Assembly: GCA_019096065.1 (NCBI GenBank)
Contig: JAGUCH010000001.1
Span: 17,696,001 to 17,760,000 of the forward strand
DNA from: Paracyclopina nana
Lineage: Eukaryota > Arthropoda > Copepoda > Cyclopoida > Cyclopettidae
DNA length: 64,000 bases
Reading direction: 5' to 3'
In this document: positions 34,081 through 45,256 of the stretch, piece after piece
Layout: every line of letters begins with the position of its first letter
How positions within the stretch are numbered: position 1 is the stretch's first letter
Notes under the pieces: generated by a model
The model's database searches: none
Told to the model about the DNA's origin: nothing
Seen by the model: the letters and a program-made list of their open reading frames with translations, nothing else
Made by a program: the position numbers and the translations under genes

Positions 34081-35221
34081 TCATTTTTTGCTTGAACGAT
34101 CAATCTCCTTCAATGAGGATCGAATGTCGACGACGTGCTCACCAACAGTGACAATTGCATCAGCTAGTGCATTGCAAACTTCTAAAATAGAGTTGCTATT
34201 CTGGTCAACGTTGTTAGTAGCACATTTGACTGCGTGCAATGATTCAACGGAATCATTGACTTTGTTGAAGCATTCATTCATGGTTTGAAGAGTTTCCAAG
34301 TTATCGATCTTGATGATTTCCATAGACCCTTTGATGACCCTAACGTCGTCATGGATAGATGTAATGAGCCCCTCCACAATACTTTGACGCTTATCGAAGT
34401 AGTCATTGATTAATGGACTAATCTTGTCCACAATTGCCTGTGCCAGCAATGCTTGATTGGCATTTCCGTCATCACGTGGATCTTGCTCAATCAGTTCCCC
34501 GGGTTGCGATACTTCTTGCTATGTATACAAATTTAACATTATTCCTGATTAAATGCTATTTATAGTTATTTACCTCACTATCTGAAGACAGATCAATCAC
34601 TACATGAGTCCGCATAGCCATTCGCCGACAATGAAAGTGGAACTCGTTCGTTTGCGGATCTCTTGGAGGATAGGTATAGAATACCATCAACTTTTCAGAA
34701 TATTGCCCGACCATTTCAATGTAAAGAGCACGTCGATCATCTTCAGTTTTGCATGATTTGAAATGCGCATTCAGGAATCCAACGATCCGTTCAACTCGAT
34801 TCTTAGAAACAGCTGGAATGGTTAAAAAAAGAATAATCTCTCAAACGTAAAACATTTATAGATTCAACAATTACTTACCATCTTGGATACGAGCAAAAAC
34901 AAAGAACTGCTCCTCTCGCCCGCTTTCAAGAACATCATGTCCTTTAAGTCGATTTTCATCGGACAATTCTTTTCGTGGATTGAATTCAAAAATGTCCAAG
35001 AGCGTTCGGTCAGTGTAGTTGCAGAAATAGTCAAAGCCTTGGCAAAACATGACTTCTTTCGTGTTGAATGGATTGAAGATAATCAATCGATTGTATTTTC
35101 CATTCCTTGGTCGGGCGACAGCCTTATTCCGTGGCAGATGACTTGTCTCTTCAATCAGTGGGACAATAACACCCATTTTTTTCGGGAACGACACTATTTT
35201 CCTCGAATGACGATTCTCCAT
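34081..35221 (-). CDS. Cargo protein 2 (339 aa), short paralogue lacking the C-terminal half
   Basis: Three exons, 35221-34879, 34812-34574 and 34518-34081, join in frame with the same phases as the first exons of paralogues 1 and 3. The N-terminal domain (YNRLIIFNPF, RTLLDIFEFNPRKEL, FFVFARIQDG) and second block (LYIEMVGQYSEKLMVFYTYPPRDP, FHFH) are conserved. The last exon is a helical, coiled-coil-like region ending in SSKK and a stop; the WFKR-containing C-terminal block is absent. It may act as a dominant partner or be a degenerate copy, but no stop or frameshift interrupts it. The first ATG is 35221. Confidence 0.75.
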
Positions 35222-35239
35222 CGCGTTTGAAATTCGGAA

Positions 35240-36440
35240 CACACGTGTTTACGAACGTTGGTTCAATTTTGCTGAGAAAAATACTGAGAATATGCTTAGG
35301 CAGGCTCGGCTGTGCGGGGCTGTCTGTCACCTCAGGCAGTTATTGCCGGCAATGCGCTTCATTGAATGACGCAACTTTTACACAATTTTTAGTCACATAA
35401 CCTCTCCAAAAATAACTTTAAATAGACTTAACAATGCTTATTCATTGATATCGGTGATCAATTGTTTATGAAAGTACTTGATAATGAAAGTATTTAAAAT
35501 GCTATGTGCTGTACTTATTAAAATATTGGAATTTAACGAAGTCTTAATAACAACACGAATATACTATTTAATAATGCGCAATTTCATGTTAGAGACTTAA
35601 AACCTTATGAATCAACGTAGATTTACAAAATGAATAAATAATAAGATTAAGTAAACAAAAGGTAATTATGAGCTGGAACATAATCATAATTGAGATAAGC
35701 TGTAATATTTTGAAATAGAGTCGGCTCCACCAACGGCCAATCAGAGCACAGCTACATTGCCATCTTCTCCAAAAGGCTGATCACGTGACCATTTCAACCA
35801 ATAAGAATCGAGATCGCTTGTTAAGCATAGAAGCAATAAAAATGAACGTTTAACTACGAAATTTATATCGTTTGATGCCATGAGCTACGATAACATTAAC
35901 TAAAATATTGAATTATACATTTAAGTTGTAACAAATGTATAATAGTAAACTAAATTCTAGCAAATGAACGTCAGTAATAGCTGCTACAGCACTTCGCAAT
36001 TTCACATATGTCAGTTATAAAACAAGATGTTGCATTTAAATGACATAATACAAGGTATTAATAATATCAAATGATATAATTACGATTACATTTGTAGATA
36101 TTTTAATTATTTAAATGTTTTTTTTTAAAAAATAAATCGATAAATCATATTGTCTATATTTAGTAAATGAAATCTAAAATTATAAGAGAATATTGACAGT
36201 TTATAGAGATAGCTCATTTTTATGTAAATTTTTAAAAAAATTCCGTTTCTTTTATATAAATACGTAACAATTTTTAACTTAAACGTCAATAACAAAGGAG
36301 TAGGCTTAAATTTCATACATATCATGCTTTTATTCTATTAGATCCAAGTCACATGCTTATTTTATCCTTAATGCGCACTAAAATTTAGGGTGGAGTATGG
36401 ATTACTCAATTCTTTTCCGAAAAATTACATTTTAAAACGA
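35240..36440. other. Intergenic between cargo genes 2 and 3
   Basis: AT-rich and non-coding except for the CCAAT/E-box module. It presumably holds the promoter of cargo gene 2 on the left side and the 3' end of cargo gene 3 on the right. Confidence 0.45.
35721..35820. promoter_or_regulatory. CCAAT/E-box module, copy 1
   Basis: GGCCAATCAGAGCACAGC, then ATTGCC.TCTTCTCCAAA and GGCTGATCACGTGACCATTT. The same order is found at 43099-43202. It holds a CCAAT box and a CACGTG E-box and lies between the start of cargo gene 2 and the stop of cargo gene 3, so it could be a cargo-gene promoter. The function is inferred from motifs and duplication only. Confidence 0.45.
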
Positions 36441-36444
36441 AATT

Positions 36445-39348
36445 TCAAGCTTCTTCAGCCTCGGAAGAGCTGTCATCCTTAGGCGGGGGCGGAAATTGAG
36501 ACCTAGTAGCAACTCGGACACCTGATGTGGAAGCAATTGGCTTCTTCGCAGACGCAGCCTTGGCTGGCGTCTTCTTCTTCGCCGACTCCGTTTTCTTGGC
36601 CTCCAGCAAGGCCTTCTTGACTGCAGCAGCAGACATTTGCTTGCGTGGACGTTTCGAGGCAGAAGAGAGGCTTTCAGATGACGATCGTTTGCCCTGCTGC
36701 TTCTGCTTTTTTGTTGGTGGCGTCACATTGTCATCCGATTCGGCATCGCTTGTCTCCTCATCGTCCCTTGGAGCGCATCCTTCTTGAATGTTCTCCAAGA
36801 CGGCATTCATATCCAGACCGGAGATGAATCTCGAGTAGATATCATACGGCTGTAATGAAAGTTTGAGATTTAGATTTATGTCTATATAAAATCAATTTTT
36901 TATCAATTTATGCTTAATTATTTGAAGCTTACATTTTGAATGCCATCGATCTCATCGAATTCGACGTCCTTGGGATCACGACCCATCGCATGACAGACAG
37001 CGGCAATAATACGGCACGCCTCTTCAATTGATCCAATAGGAGAACCGTGCGCGCCTTTGAATTTCTTCAGGACATCCTCCTTGGCAATATCCACACCGAG
37101 TGGTTCAGCTTCAAACTTCTGTTGAAGATCATCCGAATGTCCATATTGGTCTTGAAACTCCTCATACGTCATATTGGGATCGACGTTGACGTGCTAAAAT
37201 AGTAGTATGTCACAAATAGATCGTTTAAATTGATTCATCATAGTATTTAACTACCTGATTTTGAGTCCAAAACTCCATAGCTTCATCATAAAGCACGGAC
37301 ATTGCCATTTCCCAATCATTGGCAACTCGGCAAACCTCTTTGATGAGTCGCTGTCTCGCTGCGCTGAAGCCATCGGCAACCTTCTTGTTGACCTCATTGA
37401 CCGAAATGCGAAGGATTTGCTGCTCCGTCATATTTCGCCTCTGATGGTTGTCAGAGACGACCTCGGAGATGAATTTGATGCATCCAGTTGGCAGCTTGCG
37501 CTTAAACCAAACCTTTAAGGCATTTCCACTAAAAAATATAAATTTGTCTATAAACAGTCAATATATAAATAGTTATTTACTTACGTGGTCGACTTTCCAA
37601 AGATCATGTGCGCCAACGCGTTGCTCGTGAAGAGGAAGCTTGAAATCTTGCTGGGCATCTTTGAAGCCAAGACCTCAAACCGAATGTTGTCAACAATGGT
37701 GACAATAGCGCCGAGTAAGATCTCCCTGATGATGTTGCATCCAAAAAACATGTCGTGTCCAGCAGTGACATGATCGACAGGAATGTATTTGCATACAATC
37801 CTACGAGCCAATGATACGCGCTCGACCTTTGATGACTTGATGTCCTTAAGCGCTTCCTCAATCATCGATACCTTCTCAAGTATGGCCTTGCACGTAACTA
37901 GTGCTTGTTGTTGATCAACGGCCTTTTTCTATAAGTAAAAATCAATATATACTTTCAATACTTTATATTTTTTTGAGAGTTTACCGTCAATGCGTCCTTT
38001 GTTGAGATGGTCATCTTATTGATTCCCTCGCAAAGTTCAGACAACTTCCCAAAGTTTTGGCATTTCTCGTTAACCTCGCCAAGAGCATCTTTGAATTTGG
38101 CAGTCGTGTCTCGTCCTTGGCCAATGTCATCCTTGATCGATGCCACGTCAGCCTTGATGAGTTCAAGTACATCGATAAGGCGTTGATCCCTCTGCGCGAA
38201 GCTTTCCATTAACCTCGGCATGATCTGATCGGCAACTGAACGAGCAATCTCGTCAATTTGCGATTTAGTCAAAGCAGACGACGTTCCGAATTCAGGAGGA
38301 TGGAACGTGATTGACGGAGTGCGCACTAAGACTGGAGCGTCATCATTGTCATCCTGAGTCTCCGCGTCATCAACTGCAGTCTCAATTACTGCTGTGGTGT
38401 CATGAGGTGCCACCTCATCCTCCTCGTGCCCCCTTGCTTTTTCCTTGGTCGTGAAAAGCATTTGGACTTTCAGAGGGCTACATTTACTCCTTGACGACCT
38501 GGTGCTCCTCCTTTTTGGACTCGTACTTTGCGTGGACGACTGTGGCTCGTCGACTTCCTCCTGTAAATTGTTTTTCATCATTATCTATATAAAATCTCAA
38601 TATTAAATTGTTTTTACCGCAGTTATTGCGTCAGTGACGCTTTGAGCGATGGCCTCCCTCTTCTCTTGGATGTCGGTCAATCTGTGGAAGTAGAACTCCC
38701 CGTTCGGGTCTCGGCTCGGATACGTGTAGTCTGCCATCACTTTCTCATTGTATTGCTCGACCATTTTGTGGTAGATGTCAATACGCGCAGACTCGGACTT
38801 AGTTCTAAAGTGGTCATTGAGGAACTTCAGCAATGTCGCCACTCTCGAACGTTGAACTCCTGCAAATCAATGATATCGCTATAAAATGTTATTTTTTGTT
38901 TCATTATGTACTTACGATTCTCAACTCGGCAGAAAATGAACGCCTTTCGCTTTGTCCTCTTGCTGATGTGCATTTCGCCCTCCTTCAATCGTAGTTTATC
39001 GCTCAGCTTCCCCTTAGGTTCGAAACCAAAAATGTCCTTGAACGATTTTCCAGTGTATCCACAGATCGTCGTGATTGGATAAATCGATACCGGCTCGAAA
39101 TCTTCTGGGTTGACGATGAAAACCCGATTATATTCGGCTTTTCCTTGTCGAGCGACGGCGTCCTCTTTGGCCAATCCAGTCCAATCCTCGACATCTGGGA
39201 TCGTCAAACCAATTGAAAGAGGATAGATCACCTCACTTGTTGACGGACTGGCTCCGGGTGATGGAAGTGGCGTCGGTGGCGGCATATTGAAGTCCTCACG
39301 AAACTTTTTTCGCTTTTCGTACAGCAATTGCTCCTTCGTCTTCACCAT
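36445..39348 (-). CDS. Cargo protein 3 of the CACTA-like element (844 aa, paralogue of 1)
   Basis: Seven exons (39348-38916, 38859-38618, 38560-37985, 37928-37585, 37528-37255, 37193-36933, 36849-36445) join in frame. It has the same domain order as cargo protein 1: N-terminal domain (YNRVFIVNPEDF, KSFKDIFGFEPKGKL, AFIFCRVENR), second block (YHKMVEQYNEKVMADYTYPSRDP, FYFHRL), acidic/Ser linker, coiled coil, C-terminal block (LFTSNALAHMIFGKS, VWFKRKLPTGC, ARQRLIKEV), then a basic Lys/Ser/Ala-rich tail (KKTPAKAASAKKP) and an acidic end. The exon 4 and 5 lengths (344, 274 nt) equal those of paralogue 1. The start ATG 39348 is the first in frame; it is divergent from the transposase gene with 526 bp between. 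Confidence 0.78.
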
Positions 39349-39874
39349 TGTTGACAGGAAATAGATGTTTGCGCTCAATTTTCCCGCTCAGTATAACTTC
39401 TCAACTAAACTAGTTTGGGCCGGCATATGTTGCTTAGTTGTACTGGCCGCACGGGCAGAACAAGCGCGCACAATAGCTGCCCAAAACTAAGATGGCGTCT
39501 GCCTGAATAGCTTGGACTACCGGATGCAGTACCGGCACGGCGTTGCATTCGGCTTGCGCGCCGAAATCATAGATTGAGTCACTGTAAATATTATTTGTTT
39601 TTCGAATCGATCGATTATTTTTTAGCCAATTACTGATTTAGTCAAATTAAAATATATAACATTAGGATAAGTCAGGTAATATTTTATTTTATAATCTAAT
39701 TCTATTTTATTTATTTTTCTAAATCAACTTTATTGTTTGCAGTGTCAAAAAAGTATAATGATATGCAGTAAATGATATCTTATTGATGTTCTTAAATATA
39801 TAATATCATCATCTCATTTATTTTTTTGTTTTGTTATTCATTGATTATTAAGACGGTAAAGTGCTATATCAGCA
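39349..39874. promoter_or_regulatory. Divergent intergenic region, likely bidirectional promoter
   Basis: The 526 bp between the starts of cargo gene 3 (minus) and the transposase (plus) must hold both promoters. It is GC-richer near the cargo side and AT-rich near the transposase; no clear TATA/Inr pair could be assigned. Confidence 0.4.
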
Positions 39875-42555
39875 ATGTCGTCTAAGGATCGTATGGCATT
39901 ACTCCGTCAACGACGCATAGAGAGACAGTTACGTGAACTTGATTCAGATGATTCCACTGATTCATTAATTATTGACAGATCTCAACAAAATCACAACTCT
40001 GAACGAATTGACAACTTAATCAGTGTTGTTGAAAGTGAATTGTCAAATTTACATGCAACAACCTCATCTCATAATTTGCGTGTATTACGTAAGCGTTCGG
40101 CATCAAATAGCTCAATTGATTATGTACCGAAGCAGGCAAGAAATGTAATTATTTTAATCTATTAGCATTGATAATTCGATTTCATATGACATATTTTCGT
40201 AGAACGAGTGTTCTCAAAATAACGGTGATGGAAACTCAATACCAGATTTAAATATATCTGTTGAAAATCAGACTATTGATTCATCAATCGATAATAGCCA
40301 AGGAAGTATTGAAGAGGACGAAGAGGTAATAAGCCTATATATTTTATAATTTTATTCAATTATTGTACAATATTCCATTTTTTATATTTAGATTATCAAT
40401 TGTGATCATTCATCTGGATTTGGTGTAAAGGACGGATACTACACAGCTGATGGAAAGTACATGTTTCTTGATACCACGAAACATAGACTTAAAGAGAACT
40501 ATTCAATTGAAAAGTTTATTGCCTTATTTGATGAAGCAGCATCCATGCCTCCTGATGCTGCATGTGATTATATTGGTGACAGCTTCATTATGACGTACAC
40601 TGAACTCATGATGTCTGAGAATTCAGCAAGAGCCATGTGGAATTTTTTGAGAGCCGCATTAAGTCAAAACTATCCGAACCTGAAGTCATTTGCCACGATT
40701 AAAAGGAAATTCTACATGACAATACCAAAAACGAAAGTAGACTATCAAATATTGGATAAAGGAAATGGAAGCATCATCAACTTGACCGATAAAGATGCAT
40801 TTCCTCGAAAAAAATATCCTGCAAAGAAATTCGAAATATTGTCAGAATGGACAAAGTTGTCAATTCTTGATCTCTACAAGTTTCATGCCAAAAATCACAA
40901 CTTATTGATTGATGAAAACAGCATTATGAATGTTAAATACGATTTGTCCTTTGATGGAGTACCAGTAACCGAATCTGGGATCGACAAAGCCACTGTTTTA
41001 TGTGTCAGATTCTTTGGTTGTCGATTAGTGTACAATGTTGGTCTTCATAAATACAGGTATATTTTTAATATAATAAATCTATAACAGACTGTATATTTTA
41101 TTTTTGTAGAAGGAAATCGAAGGTTGACTTTAATTGTTTAATGGAGAAGATAATTTATGATGGCCTTATGGATGGATTCATTTGCCATTGTGCAATTGCT
41201 GATGCTCCCTGTCGTTCATCGGGCAAGTGTTTTAAAGGACATGGTGGCTACTGCTCGTGTGAGAGATGCTATGCTGTTGGAGTAAGCTTAGGACCTGGAT
41301 GCATTGCCTATCCTCCTACGAAAAAAAAATATCAACTACGAACACATATAGGGTGGATGCGAATTGTTGAAAATATTAGAAACTCGAATAAGCAGTTGAC
41401 AGACTATGCCAAATTTGGTGTTATTGGCAGTTCACCTTTCCTCAAACTGCCACATTTTGATATAGTCAAAGACTTTCCTGTTGAGCCAATGCATAATTTG
41501 TTTTTAGGCCTAGCAAAAGGCCTACTTAAGCTAATGCTTGGTATTTCTGGAAAAACAAAATCATACCCTCAAAGAGTCATGACTGTATTTAAAAAGTATT
41601 TTCTTTCTATAATTATGTGTTTGGGTAATTGATATACTTGTTTATTTAGATTTGATGAGACGTGGACAAGTATACAACTACCATCTGAATTTTCAAGGAA
41701 GCCAAGAGATCTCGAACGATCATTTGTTCATTTAAAGTCTGAGGAATTTGTCACTATAACTTGTTGTGCATTCTGGCATATGGCTGAATCATTTAGTGAT
41801 ATTGCATCAACCAATCGGACTATTTCCCAAAAACATTTGAGACGATTATTCAAATTTTTTGGTTTTCTTTGCAAATCAGTGCTTCTCGATAATCAAATGC
41901 TTGAGTTCTGTCATGAGAAGACATATTTGCCACTTGAAAAGTTATTAGACATTTTCTATGAAATGTGGTCAGAACAGTTTGGAGAGAAGAAATGTTCTTA
42001 TAACCTTCACGCTTTCAGTCATGTATTTCTTGTTCGAGAGGATCATGAATTTGATGACATATCTGCAGAACAATTTGAAAACAATTATGGTTATATGAAG
42101 AGATTTCTAGAAAATAATACTCAGGTAATTATTGTTTAACAGTATAAAATGTCTATAAATACTTATTTTTTGATATTTAGTCATATGGTAAACAACTCAT
42201 CAACAAAGCAAATGTCTTGACGATGCAAAAACATCACTGTGCAAGAGTTATTCGGATTACTAGTATGCAAGGAAAAAATAACACTAACGACGCATTCATT
42301 CTTGCAAATAATCTTATGTTTTATGAAGTTTTATCAGACAAAGATGATTATTTCTATTGCAATAAGGTGAAAACTGAAAAATTTGTAGATGAGGAGACAC
42401 CCGAACTTAATTATGATGCAATAATGCTCAGAAGGTTTATTAAAGTCATGAAAAGTGAAGAATTAGTACCAGTTCTGAAAAAGGATGTCAAGTCAAAATG
42501 TGTCATTGTCAATGACTTAATCTATTCTGTGTCATTTTCAACTTTATTTGTATAA
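39875..42555 (+). CDS. EnSpm/CACTA-like transposase (797 aa)
   Basis: Six exons (39875-40144, 40203-40325, 40392-41056, 41110-41595, 41650-42124, 42181-42555) join in frame. After an acidic, Ser/Asn-rich N-terminus come conserved blocks: YDLSFDGVPVTESG (first catalytic Asp region), a Cys/His cluster (IADAPC, then KGHGGYCSCERC), RTHIGW, and DFPVEPMHNLFLGLAKGLL (second Asp region). Next are a PSEFSRKPRDL..LKSEE block and a helical C-terminus. These match in order the Transposase_21 family of EnSpm/CACTA elements as I remember them. No internal stop is present and all introns are 47-66 bp with good splice sites, so the enzyme may still be functional. Confidence 0.78.
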
Positions 42556-42644
42556 TTTTGTGAAAATATATTGCGTGCTTACATCTTGAGCTACAAAATC
42601 GATCAATCACTTATATCATTTCGTAAACAAACAAAAACGGGAAA

Positions 42645-42956
42645 ATGGAAAATGATCGCAACGATAAGTTGTTTAAAAGGAACACGATCATACAAAAGCT
42701 TAATGAATTGGCTGGAAACAAGAATTCAAGAATTGGTGAGGCAATAATGACCAGAACCGAAAAATTCGTTTATTCAAGAATTGATATGGCTAAGGAAATG
42801 AACGAAGACAATCCAACTGAAAAAACCTCGCAAAAAGTCTCATCGCCTAAAAGTTACTACAGCAGTAATAGCGGAATGCAAAATAGCGTGCGATGTAAGT
42901 TCGAAAAAAAGATGCCAGCCATTGTCTACATCACTGATAGCGAGGATGATAATTAA
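42645..42956 (+). CDS. Small basic ORF downstream of the transposase (103 aa)
   Basis: It opens 89 bp after the transposase stop with ATG 42645. It is Lys/Asn/Glu-rich with a helical N-terminal half (KLFKRNTIIQKLNEL), and ends with VYITDSEDDN, an acidic tail like that seen in SUMO-interacting motifs (hydrophobic VYI followed by acidic residues). AATAAA lies at ~42974. It is probably a small accessory protein of the element, but with no homologue in view it could also be chance. Confidence 0.45.
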   Translation: MENDRNDKLFKRNTIIQKLNELAGNKNSRIGEAIMTRTEKFVYSRIDMAKEMNEDNPTEKTSQKVSSPKSYYSSNSGMQNSVRCKFEKKMPAIVYITDSEDDN

Positions 42957-43098
42957 CTCTATGTTATAGATCAATAAAATGTAATAACTATTGAATAAAT
43001 AGCAATTACTTTTCATGCCTTCAAGACATACGTGCAAAAAAATGAGTTTAATTTATGAATTTGATGTTTCATTAAATGAAAAGTAATAACATATTACA

Positions 43099-43202
43099 TC
43101 GGCTCCAAGATCAGATCACGGCTCAAACAACAGCCAATCAGCGCACAGCCCTATTGCCTTCTTCTCCAAATGGCTCATCACGTGACAATTTAACCCAATC
43201 GG
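43099..43202. promoter_or_regulatory. CCAAT/E-box module, copy 2
   Basis: It is a diverged copy of 35721-35820: CAGCCAATCAGCGCACAGC, ATTGCC.TCTTCTCCAAA, GGCTCATCACGTGACAATTT. It has the same order and nearly the same spacing, and lies between the small plus-strand ORF and the small minus-strand gene. Confidence 0.45.
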
Positions 43203-43561
43203 AGTCATTCTAATGCAATCGCCACATATTCAGTCGTACATCATTTTTGGGGTTGATAGCAATTAAATTATATCCCAAATAATAGTTTTTATAGCTTATT
43301 AATAGTGTAATTTATATTTTATTTTCACTAACCTTAATTTTAATAGAAAGTAAGAAAACATCAGGTCAATAATTATCAATACATTATTCAAGCGTATTTG
43401 ATCAAGCTATAAAATTGGCTCAATTACTGAACTGCCAATAGAAGCAATAAACACTGCCTTTCTTGACGCTAATCATGAATTGCATAAATGTTATAAATTA
43501 AACTTCTTTTCTGTTTTCTATAATATCTATTTCAAAATGTTAGACTGCGAAGACATATCTT
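43203..43561. other. Non-coding spacer inside the 15.2-kb element
   Basis: AT-rich; contains GAAGCAATAAA and other A/T-rich words but no gene. It probably holds the 3' UTR of the small minus-strand gene to its right. Confidence 0.4.
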
Positions 43562-43827
43562 CTATTCTTTCTTGGTATTGCTATTGTTGATCAATTCCCT
43601 CTTCAATTGCTCAATAGCATTCTCAGCAAGTCTTATTTCCTCTTCTACTCTTTCAGCCTTCTCTTTTGCGGATCTGATAAAGTATATGCATTAATAAAAA
43701 TTGTGTACATAAACAAACATATATAATAATTTTACCGTAAATTGCGATCAGCTCTTTTTTGCAAAAATCTTAGTTGCAAATTTTCAGCAAGTAATGCAAG
43801 AAATTCTCTGATCTCGTTTGGATCCAT
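43562..43827 (-). CDS. Small two-exon coiled-coil protein (67 aa)
   Basis: Exons 43827-43736 and 43673-43562 join CG|A in frame. The product begins MDPNEIREFLALLAENLQL and continues as a charged heptad-like helix (RVEEEIRLAENAIEQLKREL). The join, a 62-bp intron with GT..AG, and the uninterrupted amphipathic pattern across it support a real gene. No homologue recognised. Its place in the element suggests an accessory or adaptor role, by inference only. Confidence 0.55.
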
Positions 43828-44020
43828 GGTAACCCACACAAGTCAACTAGCACGTATTGACTGCCCTTAAGCAATGACAAACTTTCGAACAATATGAGAA
43901 TCAGGTTTAGTGATGAAACAGAAAACTATGATAAATACCAGCATTCTAGTTATGAAGAAACTTGATTTTGTAAAATTCTGTTTACGTAAATGCCACAAAC
44001 ATTTGGAAAAAATGGCTATT

Positions 44021-44702
44021 TACTAAATCCAAATAGATAGGAAAAATTGGCAAATAAATAGGGATTTAATTAAAAGCGAATCAATTCGAAAGTTAGGAAA
44101 AGTCATGCAGTCTTATCAGCAGTTAGATGCGAATTCCATATAGCAACTTTCTCGTTATGGCATGCAGCATGAATAGATAAATAATATGTAGTCACTTAAT
44201 CCAAATAGATAGGAAAAAGTGGCAAATAAATAGGGATTTAATTAGAAGCGAATCAATTCGAAAGTTAGGAAAAGTCATGCAGTCTTATCAGCAGTTAGAT
44301 GCGAATTCCATATAGCAACTTTCTCGTTATGGCATGCAGCATGAATAGATAAATAATATGTAGTCACTTAATCCAAATAGATAGGAAAAAGTGGCAAATA
44401 AATAGGGATTTAATTAGAAGCGAATCAATTCGATAGTTAGGAAAAGTCATGCAGTCTTATCAGCAGTTAGATGCGAATTCCATATAGCAACTTTCTCGTT
44501 ATGGCATGCAGCATGAATAGATAAATAATATGTAGTCACTTAATCCAAATAGATAGGAAAAAGTGGCAAATAAATAGGGATTTAATTAGAAGCGAATCAA
44601 TTCGATAGTTAGGAAAAGTCATGCAGTCTTATCAGCAGTTAGATGCGAATTCCATATAGCAACTTTCTCGTTATGGCATGCAGCATGAATAGATAAATAA
44701 TC
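44021..44702. repeat. 172-bp tandem repeat, about four units
   Basis: The landmark GAATTCCATATAGCAACTTT starts at 44131, 44303, 44475 and 44647, exactly 172 bp apart each time. Units are almost identical (rare changes such as CGAAAG/CGATAG). Each contains AAATAGGGATTTAATTA, the same ATAGGGAT word found near the element's two ends. It lies ~550-1230 bp inside the right end of the CACTA-like element. Confidence 0.9.
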
Positions 44703-45256
44703 TTGTGTAACTATATCAAATTAGATGGGAATTCGATATTTAAAAATGTATTAAAAACTGCATTTCATTTTAAAAAAAAAAGGAAATAAAATTACTTAAA
44801 AATTGGTATATTAAATCTATAAAAAATGCATTTTTTTAATTAAATTTCTTAATTAAAATTTAAAAAAATGGCAAAAAAAATAACAGTCTATTTTTTAACA
44901 ACTTAAAGCCTAAAAAAGGGAAAAAATATATAAAAAATAGAGCTTATAAAAATTAACTTATTAAAAAAAAAAATAACGTTATTATGTCATAAATGTTATA
45001 ACTTAAGCTATTGACACTTAAAATTTATGAAAACTAATAAAAAATTTATAATTTGAACTAAGCGAAATTGCAACAAAAAGGCAAACTTTAAATTTGAATA
45101 TCTCAATAATGTAACGGAGCACATTTAAAAAAAAGGTATGTGTGCAGTCGGTACATCATATGGAATACGATAATGCCAAAAATTTTCAATTTGAGAGAAG
45201 TTTAATTTAGGGCAGGATTTAATAGATAAAAAATAGGGATGTTTTGTTTTGTGGGG
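44703..45256. other. AT-rich right subterminal region of the 15.2-kb element
   Basis: Poly-A/T-rich, without a gene. It carries AAATAGGGATG directly before the terminal TTTTGTTTTGTGGGG. Confidence 0.55.

Larger units (their letters stand above)
30014..45256. mobile_element. 15.2-kb EnSpm/CACTA-like DNA transposon with three paralogous cargo genes
   Basis: Inverted ends CCCCACAAAACAAAA at 30014 and TTTTGTTTTGTGGGG at 45242-45256. TC lies on both sides (…CCTC before, TCTTCG after), a probable 2-bp duplication; deleting the element with one TC keeps the pol tail open to a TAA near 45363. It encodes one transposase on the plus strand, three related large genes on the minus strand and two small genes. 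Composition is AT-rich and sharply unlike the GC-rich retroelement around it. The transposase resembles the Transposase_21 (EnSpm/CACTA) type as I remember it. Confidence 0.8.

Noticed and set aside
44021-44702. Regularly spaced repeats that could suggest a CRISPR array
   Set aside because: The whole 172-bp unit repeats, with no unique spacers, in a eukaryotic transposon.
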